Under the pieces are notes generated by a model. That model searched no databases. It saw nothing but the letters and a program-made list of their open reading frames with translations, and was not told where the DNA came from. A program made the translations under genes and the position numbers. This document shows, piece by piece, positions 1 to 4,471 of a stretch of DNA of 6,293 nt. This DNA is from an uncultured Moraxellaceae bacterium (GTDB taxonomy: Bacteria; Pseudomonadota; Gammaproteobacteria; Pseudomonadales; Moraxellaceae). The number at the start of each line of letters is the position of its first letter. Position 1 is the first letter of the stretch. The stretch covers positions 1-6,293 of the forward strand of contig CALEYY010000091.1 of the NCBI GenBank assembly GCA_937928295.1, written 5' to 3'.

Positions 1-645
1 ATCTGGGATGCCGACATTCTGATCTGGGCGGCGAGCCAGATTGTTGAGGCGCGCGACCTCGGCCTGCGCACCTCGCGGTTGATGCAGGCCACGCCCTACG
101 AAATTCTGACCTTCATCGGGCGTGGTACTTCGCTGCGCGACTACCAGCGGCTGAAGGCGGCGCTGGATCGTTTGCAGTCCACCAGTGTGGCGACTTCCAT
201 CCGCGAGACCACCGGGCGTCGTCTGCATCGCTTCTCGTGGATCAATGAGTGGAAGGAGCTGGCCGACACTGACGGCAAGCCCTTGGGCTTGGAGCTGATC
301 CTGCCAGATTGGTTCTATGCCGGCGTGCTGGAGGAGGCGCTGGTGCTCACGATAGACCCGGCTTACTTCCGTCTCGGCGGAGGCATCGAGCGCTGGCTGT
401 ATCGGCTGGTGCGCAAGCATGGCGGTCGCCAAAAGGGCGGCTGGCATTTCGCTTTCCAGCATCTCTATCTCAAGTCGGGCTCTATGGCCCGCTACTCGGA
501 TTTTGCCCTCGATATTCGTCGCATCGTGGCTCGGCAGGTCTTGCCGGGCTACCGATTGGGTGTGCGTTTGCGGGCAGACGGACACGAAACTTTGACCTTC
601 CAAGCGCATGCGGAGCCGGGTGCTCCAGCGTGCTCTGTCGGATGA
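1..645 (+). CDS. repA: RepA replication initiator (RPA family), 5' end missing
   Basis: This is the C-terminal 214 residues of a plasmid/ICE replication initiator of the RPA family (Pfam RPA type). The frame is open from the first base, so the true start lies upstream of the window. Family hallmarks are visible in order: IWDADILIWAASQIVEA at the window start, TPYEILTFIGRG (about residues 32-43), HRFSWINEWKE, LPDWFYAGVL and WLYRLVRKHGGRQKGGW. The protein is expected to bind repeats at the element's origin and recruit host replication factors. The iterons directly behind the stop codon are the natural target. In Tn4371-like elements repA sits just before parA, as here. The stop TGA at 643-645 matches the usual C-terminal end of the family, so the 3' end looks intact. 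Recognition is from remembered family sequence, not a search. Confidence 0.9.
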   Translation: MWDADILIWAASQIVEARDLGLRTSRLMQATPYEILTFIGRGTSLRDYQRLKAALDRLQSTSVATSIRETTGRRLHRFSWINEWKELADTDGKPLGLELILPDWFYAGVLEEALVLTIDPAYFRLGGGIERWLYRLVRKHGGRQKGGWHFAFQHLYLKSGSMARYSDFALDIRRIVARQVLPGYRLGVRLRADGHETLTFQAHAEPGAPACSVG

Positions 646-673
646 TAAAACGGAGGATAACCTGTGATCACTA

Positions 674-737
674 TCGTGCTATCAGGCGCAGTCAGGCTCG
701 TGCTATCAGGCGCAAATGACTCGTGCTATCAGGCGCA
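674..737 (+). repeat. Three 17-bp direct repeats (iterons)
   Basis: The sequence TCGTGCTATCAGGCGCA occurs three times without mismatch, at 674-690, 698-714 and 721-737. Start-to-start distances are 24 and 23 bp, a little over two helical turns, so a protein bound at each would sit on nearly the same face of the DNA. The repeats begin 28 bp after the repA stop. Repeats of this length and phasing next to a rep gene are the classic form of initiator-binding iterons. They could also serve as the centromere for the ParA system that follows. A possible degenerate fourth copy begins near 742 but matches only in its first half. Confidence 0.9.
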
Positions 738-840
738 CAACTCGGGCTGTAGCCCTTGTGCCATCTGCGTTTCAGCTCCCCTTAACTTATATAACTATAA
801 AAGAATAACTGTAGTAGGGGAAAAGCCCTGCTGTGGACAA
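674..840. other. Putative origin of replication (oriV): iterons, AT-rich stretch, DnaA box
   Basis: Three parts of an iteron-type origin lie in order between repA and parA. First come the three 17-bp repeats (674-737). Next is an AT-rich stretch at 782-812 with only five G/C in 31 bases, containing the palindrome TTATATAA (787-794) and three TAACT copies (783, 792, 806), which would suit strand opening. Last is TGTGGACAA at 832-840, the reverse complement of the E. coli DnaA box TTATCCACA with one mismatch. The AT-rich part also holds TATAAA (796-801), a possible -10 element for parA, although no good -35 is visible. Origin function is inferred from layout; the individual elements are seen directly. 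Confidence 0.65.
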
Positions 841-866
841 GTCACGGCAAAAGCGAGGTGGCGAGC

Positions 867-1505
867 ATGATTATTTCCCTGTTAAACCAAAAAGGCGGGG
901 TCGGCAAAACCACCTTGGCAACGCATTTGGCTGGTGAGCTGGCGCAAGCTGGCCAGTCGGTTTTGCTAATCGATGCCGACCCGCAAGGTTCGGCATTGGA
1001 TTGGTCACAGCGACGAGCACAAAGCGGCTATCCGCGATTGTTCTCGGTCATTGGCCTGGCACGCGAGACGCTGCATCAGGAAGCGCCCGCGATGGCGCGA
1101 GGTGTCGATCACATCATCATCGACGGCCCGCCCAGAGTCGCTGCCTTGGCGCGCTCTGCGCTGCTGGCCAGCGATGTCGTGCTGGTGCCGGTGCAACCCA
1201 GCCCCTATGACATCTGGGCCAGTGCCGAGATGGTTGGGCTGATTCGCGAGGCGATGATTTTCAAGCCAGCCTTGCAGGCCGCGTTTGTCATTAACCGGCG
1301 AGTGGGAGCCACGGTGATTGGTCGCGAGGTGCGTCAGGCGCTCTCAGAGCAGCTCCTAGCGACTTTCGCAGCTGAGGTGCGGCAACGCATCGTCTTTGCC
1401 GATAGCGTCGCTTCTGGCGCGTTAGCGAGCGAACTGGAGCCCGAGGGCAGGGCTGCTATTGAGATTCGCTTGCTGGCGCAGGAGCTGCTCGGGAGATCGT
1501 CATGA
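867..1505 (+). CDS. parA: ParA-family partition ATPase
   Basis: This 212-residue P-loop ATPase is of the ParA/MinD/Soj superfamily and is expected to move or position the element's DNA at cell division. The deviant Walker A motif KGGVGKTT is at residues 9-16, Walker A' LLIDADPQGS at 33-42 (Asp36), and the Walker B-like strand HIIIDGPP at 82-89 (Asp86). It lacks the N-terminal DNA-binding extension of type Ia ParA proteins, which fits a short type Ib-like ATPase. I chose ATG 867 over the in-frame GTG at 858 because GAGG (855-858) is spaced 8 bases from the ATG and because the protein then starts MIISLLNQKGG, as relatives do. Its stop overlaps the next start (ATGA at 1502-1505). The next small gene is the likely partner. 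Confidence 0.93.
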   Translation: MIISLLNQKGGVGKTTLATHLAGELAQAGQSVLLIDADPQGSALDWSQRRAQSGYPRLFSVIGLARETLHQEAPAMARGVDHIIIDGPPRVAALARSALLASDVVLVPVQPSPYDIWASAEMVGLIREAMIFKPALQAAFVINRRVGATVIGREVRQALSEQLLATFAAEVRQRIVFADSVASGALASELEPEGRAAIEIRLLAQELLGRSS

Positions 1506-1759
1506 GCAGCCGACGCATGCCCTTCGGTCAGCGGCCGTCTGCTGATCCGTCTCTGGAGGCTTGGGTACGGCAAGGCGAGGCTGTGCCTCTGCCATCGGTC
1601 GAGCCCGTGAAAGCCGATATCTACACCGCCCGCATGACGCTTGATGTCACGCCGGAGATGCGAGCGCGCATCAAGGTCGCGGCCTTCAAACAGGGGCGCA
1701 CTGTCACCGATGTACTGCGTGAGCTGCTAGAGCAGCACTTTCCTGAAGATCAACCATGA
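1502..1759 (+). CDS. Small ribbon-helix-helix protein, likely ParA partner
   Basis: This 85-residue protein has a disordered-looking, Pro/Ser-rich N-terminal half. Its C-terminal half fits a ribbon-helix-helix (MetJ/Arc) fold: strand YTARMTLDV at residues 41-49, helix PEMRARIKVAAFKQG at 51-65, and a second helix TVTDVLRELLEQHF at 67-80. Such dimers bind DNA through the paired strands. Directly after parA and sharing an ATGA overlap with it, this is the position of a ParG/ParB-like centromere-binding protein, and the flexible N-terminus would suit contact with ParA. Homologues in similar elements are often labelled ParB or hypothetical. GGGAG at 1491-1495 is a good ribosome binding site 6 bases upstream. 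The partner role and the target site (perhaps the iterons or its own promoter) are inferred. Confidence 0.8.
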   Translation: MSSRRMPFGQRPSADPSLEAWVRQGEAVPLPSVEPVKADIYTARMTLDVTPEMRARIKVAAFKQGRTVTDVLRELLEQHFPEDQP

Positions 1760-2220
1760 GCACGCTGCTGACGCGCGTGTCGCTGATTTTCATCCCGGAT
1801 CGCGTGAACATCTGGCTGCGCTTCGGGCATCCGGTCGCGGAGCATCTGCAGGATGGCCAACGCCGCTTTGCTGACTTCGCACCGGACGCGTTGCTGTGCC
1901 GCATCGAGTGGCAAGCCAATCGCTATGGCACGACGCGTTGGGTGCTGCGCGTGCTGCAAACAGCGAGTGCTGGCGAGACAGTTCAGGTTGTCACAGGTGT
2001 GCAGCCCGGTGCGCAGATCTTGCTGCGCGTCTCAAGCCAGCAGCGCGTCATGCAGGTGCTGGGGCTGATTGATGACTTAGAGGTACAAGGCCACGATCCG
2101 TCGTTAGTGCCACCGGATTACTGGCGTATGGTTCACAACCGATTGGCTGCGCACATGCCGCCGCCGGCCTACACGCCCGAACGACATGCTGCGTTCTGCG
2201 CGCGGGAGGCTGTGCGATGA
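1756..2220 (+). CDS. DUF2840 family protein
   Basis: This 154-residue protein matches what I recall of DUF2840, found almost only in conjugative elements between the partition genes and traF. Family-like segments are IWLRFGHPVAEH (about residues 19-30), the central RIEWQANRYGTTRW, and the C-terminal YWRMVHNRLAAH followed by AYTPERHAAF. No signal peptide, membrane helix or catalytic motif is evident, so it is probably a soluble cytoplasmic protein. Its function is unknown. Position suggests an accessory role in transfer or maintenance. It starts in an ATGA overlap with the preceding gene. The upstream ribosome binding site is weak (GAAGA near 1745), so translation probably depends on coupling with the gene before. 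Confidence 0.85.
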   Translation: MSTLLTRVSLIFIPDRVNIWLRFGHPVAEHLQDGQRRFADFAPDALLCRIEWQANRYGTTRWVLRVLQTASAGETVQVVTGVQPGAQILLRVSSQQRVMQVLGLIDDLEVQGHDPSLVPPDYWRMVHNRLAAHMPPPAYTPERHAAFCAREAVR

Positions 2221-2741
2221 GCCAACGACTCATTATCGCCAGCCTCTCGTTGGCTGTGGCTGCACTCGGTGTGGCGCTGACGGTGTCGCTGCCATCCTGC
2301 GTGATCTACAACCCGAGTGTCAGTGCGCCACAGGGTTGGTATGCACTGGCCTCGGCAGATCGCTTGCAGGTCGGTGAGCATGTGCTGGTGCGCTTGCCGT
2401 CTGCGACCGCCGAACTGGCTGCGCAACGACGCTATCTGCCGATGAACATTCCGCTGCTCAAACGCATCGCCGCGACTGCACCGCAACAGGTTTGCGTGCG
2501 TGCAGGTCGTGTGCTGATTGATGGTCGGCTTGCTGCTGTTCAGCGTGCAGCCGATGCGCAAGGTCGGCTGCTGCCACACTGGCAGGAATGCCGTCGATTG
2601 CGTGCAGGCGAACTGTTTCTGCTGAGCGAAACCAGTGACGCCTCGTTCGACAGTCGCTACTTCGGGCCGATCACCGTGGATCGGGTGATCGGCCGTGCTC
2701 GCGCCTTGTGGACCTGGGCTCCGCCGAGAGGTGAGCCATGA
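2217..2741 (+). CDS. traF: TraF-type S26 signal peptidase of the conjugation system
   Basis: This 174-residue S26-family serine peptidase is related to RP4 TraF, which matures and cyclises the conjugative pilin at the inner membrane. Residues 5-25 form one hydrophobic N-terminal anchor. The active-site block NPSVSAPQGWY (residues 32-42) places the nucleophile at Ser36. The general-base block YLPMNIPLLKRIAA (73-86) places the lysine at Lys82. The C-terminal block FDSRYFGPI is also typical, and length is normal for the family. Both catalytic residues are present, so it looks functional by sequence, but its pilin substrate gene and the trb genes are not in the window. It begins in an ATGA overlap after DUF2840, with GGGAGG (2204-2209) 7 bases upstream. 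Confidence 0.9.
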   Translation: MSQRLIIASLSLAVAALGVALTVSLPSCVIYNPSVSAPQGWYALASADRLQVGEHVLVRLPSATAELAAQRRYLPMNIPLLKRIAATAPQQVCVRAGRVLIDGRLAAVQRAADAQGRLLPHWQECRRLRAGELFLLSETSDASFDSRYFGPITVDRVIGRARALWTWAPPRGEP

Positions 2742-2953
2742 TGAGCGAGCGAATGCGAGCGGTAAAAGCGGAGGGCAAGATAAAAGGGGCCGGCACGCTA
2801 GCGTGCCTTGAGCCCTCCGCCACCAGCATTACAGGCAGCACCGGATGGGGCAGGGTGCGTGCCGTGTTGAAGCTGAAAGCCTTGCAGCTGCTGGCTTGGA
2901 CGCGTGCCGCCTACGCCAGCCTATGCCGGCATACGCTGGAGTGCGCGCAATGA
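2738..2953 (+). CDS. Unknown 71-residue ORF between traF and the relaxase
   Basis: I do not recognise this short, basic, Ala/Leu-rich product. Support for it as a gene is its position. Its ATG overlaps the traF stop as ATGA, it has a ribosome binding site AGAGGT (2727-2732) 5 bases upstream, and its TGA overlaps the relaxase ATG as another ATGA. That is the same arrangement as every other gene in the operon. The segment VLKLKALQLLAWTRAAYASL (about residues 43-62) could form an amphipathic helix. Against it: its first third is encoded by a strong nested inverted repeat (2768-2820) that may be the transfer origin, so the frame may be open only to carry ribosomes toward the relaxase start. An alternative start is the second ATG at 2741. 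Confidence 0.45.
   Translation: MMSERMRAVKAEGKIKGAGTLACLEPSATSITGSTGWGRVRAVLKLKALQLLAWTRAAYASLCRHTLECAQ
2768..2820. repeat. Nested inverted repeat upstream of relaxase, candidate oriT
   Basis: An outer 9-bp inverted repeat, GCGGAGGGC (2768-2776) and GCCCTCCGC (2812-2820), encloses a perfect 16-bp palindrome GGCACGCTAGCGTGCC (2792-2807). Fifteen bases (A-rich, then GGGGCC) separate the left arms and four bases the right arms. Origins of transfer are commonly inverted repeats placed just before the relaxase gene, and this lies 130 bp upstream of it. I found no IncP-type ATCCTG nic core in or next to it, so the nicking site cannot be assigned. It could instead be an operator for autoregulation or an mRNA hairpin. 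The repeat itself is certain; the oriT role is inferred. Confidence 0.6.
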
Positions 2954-3924
2954 GTCGGCGGGATGATGATGGCTTCGAGATTCGGCCGGCTGCACCCAAG
3001 GGACGACATCAGCGGTTTGTCAGCCAGGTCATACGCGAGGCGAGCAAGGCCAGTGGTCGTTCGCTGAACCGGCCGGCATCGCGTGCAGGCGCATCGCTGG
3101 GGCGAGGACAGGTGGCAGCGCGAGTCGCTGGCAACGGGCTGGGCCGCAAGGCGAGGCGGGTGGTGATCAAGACTCGGTTGGTCAATCTGAGGAAGGCTGG
3201 GAGCCGATCCACGATCACGCATTTGCGCTACATCGAGCGCGAAGGTGTTGGCCCTGATGGTGAGCCCGGCAAGGCTTATGGGCCGACGACGGACGATGCT
3301 GACATGGGCGCATTTGATGAGCGCGTGCGTGATGATCGGCATCAGTTTCGGTTCATTGTTTCGTCTGAGGATGCGGTGCAGATTGAGGATCTGAAGCACT
3401 TCACGCGTGATCTGATAACGCGGGTCGAGGCTGACCTAGGGACGCGGCTGGATTGGGTGGCGGTGGATCATTGGGATACGGATAACCCGCATACGCATAT
3501 CGTGCTGCGAGGTCGGCAGGCGGATGGCCATGATTTGGTGATTGCGCGGGAGTACATCGGCACCGGTATGCGCCAGCGGGCCAGTGAGCTGGCGACGGAG
3601 TGGCTGGGGCCACGCACTGAGCTGGAGATCCAGCAGAGTCAGCAGCGTGAGGTTCAGCGGCCGGGATGGACGGCGCTGGATCGGTCATTACAGCGACTGA
3701 CAAAGGAAGATGAGGTGACGCTCGGGCGGTTGCATGAGCAGTGCCGAGATCCGAGGTATCGCAATCTGCTGGTGGGAAGATTGCAGTATCTAGAACGGAT
3801 GGGGTTAACAACGACAGTGGTTGGGCGAGGCTGGCAGATGCAGCCAAGTCTGGAAAAAGCCCTGAGGTCTGTTGGCATGGCAAAAGATATTGTCAGAACG
3901 AAGAGCCGGGAACTTGAGGTTTGA
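2950..3924 (+). CDS. Relaxase / mobilization nuclease, C-terminally truncated
   Basis: This 324-residue protein corresponds to the N-terminal half of the large relaxases with a C-terminal DUF3363 domain (RlxS-like in Tn4371-type elements), which nick oriT and lead the strand during conjugation. The nuclease hallmarks are present: HLRYIEREGV (residues 91-100, with Tyr94 a possible catalytic tyrosine), the strand DRHQFRFIVSSED (129-141), and WVAVDHWDTDNPHTHIVLRG (169-188) with the metal-binding pair His181/His183. Similarity to relatives continues through GRLQYLERMGL to DIVRT (313-317). It then ends after eight unrelated residues, whereas family members run to roughly 650. No other frame resumes the missing part, so this looks like a deletion or junction rather than a point mutation. 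I chose ATG 2950 for its GGAG (2938-2941) and ATGA overlap; an in-frame ATG at 2845 has no ribosome binding site. Confidence 0.85.
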   Translation: MSRRDDDGFEIRPAAPKGRHQRFVSQVIREASKASGRSLNRPASRAGASLGRGQVAARVAGNGLGRKARRVVIKTRLVNLRKAGSRSTITHLRYIEREGVGPDGEPGKAYGPTTDDADMGAFDERVRDDRHQFRFIVSSEDAVQIEDLKHFTRDLITRVEADLGTRLDWVAVDHWDTDNPHTHIVLRGRQADGHDLVIAREYIGTGMRQRASELATEWLGPRTELEIQQSQQREVQRPGWTALDRSLQRLTKEDEVTLGRLHEQCRDPRYRNLLVGRLQYLERMGLTTTVVGRGWQMQPSLEKALRSVGMAKDIVRTKSRELEV

Positions 3925-4041
3925 GTCAGGCTGATTGGTTGCGTGTGAAGATGGGAGACTGGAAATGCGCAGAACAAGTGGGGCTGGGCACAGAGTTGCG
4001 CATAGCGCCATCTAGAAGAATTTCAGTCAGACAGACAAATC

Positions 4042-4090
4042 GCCTGTCAGTTGACCGCTGACGGGCATGTTGCCTCTGCTGCCCGTTTCT
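4042..4090 (+). terminator. Two mutually exclusive hairpins, weak terminator candidate
   Basis: Hairpin A pairs GCCTGTCAG (4042-4050) with CTGACGGGC (4058-4066) around a 7-base loop, with one G-U pair. Hairpin B pairs ACGGGCA (4061-4067) with TGCCCGT (4080-4086) around a 12-base loop and is followed by TTCT. They share bases 4061-4066, so only one can form at a time. Hairpin B has only a short, interrupted T run, so it would be a weak intrinsic terminator on the + strand. It is well placed to end transcription from the truncated relaxase operon. Confidence 0.3.
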
Positions 4091-4244
4091 CGATGGGTCT
4101 GGTGATTTTCAACGGCATGACTGCACTGTTGCTTAAGGTGGCTGGATGTTCGCGGTAGCGTTGCTTCTACTTGCAGCCTAGTTGATCTGTGATGAACAGC
4201 GTGGGCCGACACATGCAGCTTTGCGGGGCGTTGCCGCGGCAGCC

Positions 4245-4355
4245 ATGCGCGATAGGCTGCTGAAAGTGATCTTTCTCATGGGCTTGCTGTTGATGTTAAT
4301 TTTCACCGAACCGAGTCATCCGGTATGTATGAATGCAAGAGTCGGAATGGCGTGA
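4245..4355 (+). CDS. Possible 36-residue membrane peptide
   Basis: ATG 4245 opens a 36-codon frame whose product begins MRDRLLK, followed by a hydrophobic run VIFLMGLLLMLIF (residues 8-20), long enough for a short membrane helix, and a polar tail containing one Cys. The frame extends upstream to TTG 4182, giving 57 residues. No clear Shine-Dalgarno sequence precedes either start, and I do not recognise the product. It sits between the truncated element and the iron-receptor promoter. It could be a genuine small membrane protein, a scrap of a broken gene, or chance. Confidence 0.15.
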   Translation: MRDRLLKVIFLMGLLLMLIFTEPSHPVCMNARVGMA

Positions 4356-4402
4356 GATGCCGGGGCGATTTCAGATATTAGGCAGTGTGAAACTTATATC
4401 TA

Positions 4403-4433
4403 AATGAGAATTGTTTTCGTTCGTATCTATAGT
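4403..4433 (+). promoter_or_regulatory. Fur-box-like operator and promoter of the siderophore receptor gene
   Basis: TGAGAATTGTTTTCG (4405-4419) matches the Fur 7-1-7 consensus TGATAATnATTATCA at 10 of 14 positions, and the wider 19-bp form at 12 of 19. TATAGT (4428-4433) is a 5-of-6 match to a -10 hexamer. The Fur-like site covers where its -35 would lie, so iron-loaded Fur could block RNA polymerase. An alternative promoter is TTGTTT (4411-4416) with TATGCT (4434-4439) at 17-bp spacing. The transcript would start about 30-40 bases before the receptor start codon. Iron repression is inferred from the site and from the product. Confidence 0.6.
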
Positions 4434-4471
4434 TATGCTCTCCGCGTCAAATAATTTGCCCGGAGAGTTGC

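Larger units (their letters stand above)
3925..4402. other. Intergenic region at the element/host junction
   Basis: About 480 bases hold no recognisable gene, tRNA or att site. Base composition is less GC-rich than in the operon. Seen here: a 7-bp inverted repeat ATGCGCA/TGCGCAT (3965-3971, 3997-4003), two overlapping hairpins (4042-4086), a 10-bp palindrome TGCCGCGGCA (4232-4241), and two short frames encoding hydrophobic stretches (ending at 4158 and 4355). The frame ending at 4158 runs without a stop from 4006 but has no clear start. It may be scraps of a damaged gene or chance. The region may include the far-side flank of the truncated element, but I cannot place the exact break. Confidence 0.5.

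Noticed and set aside
309..719. 136-residue plus-strand frame overlapping the end of repA
   Set aside because: Different frame inside the well-recognised RepA sequence and running into the iterons; an Arg-rich shadow product with no motif.
744..755. Small hairpin GGGCT-GT-AGCCC after the iterons
   Set aside because: Two-base loop and no T run, so neither a stable RNA hairpin nor a terminator; kept only as part of the possible degenerate fourth iteron.
1850..1858. CAGGAT (reverse of an IncP-like ATCCTG nic core)
   Set aside because: It lies inside the DUF2840 coding frame with no inverted repeat next to it and far from the relaxase gene.
2845..2949. Extended relaxase start at ATG 2845 adding 35 residues
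   Set aside because: No ribosome binding site precedes it, while ATG 2950 has GGAG at 8 bases and the operon's ATGA overlap; the added residues do not resemble the family.
2911..3883. Long minus-strand frames opposite the relaxase (162 and 160 residues)
   Set aside because: They lie antisense to a clearly conserved coding frame, have no recognisable motifs and are expected by chance in GC-rich coding DNA.
3965..4003. Inverted repeat ATGCGCA/TGCGCAT near the junction as an attachment site
   Set aside because: TGCGCA is itself palindromic, arms are only 7 bp with 25 bp between, and no integrase or matching second copy is in the window.
3925..4402. tRNA gene or Tn4371-type TTTTTCAT attachment sequence at the junction
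   Set aside because: I found no cloverleaf-like sequence and no exact core; TTTCTCAT near 4271 is only a partial match.
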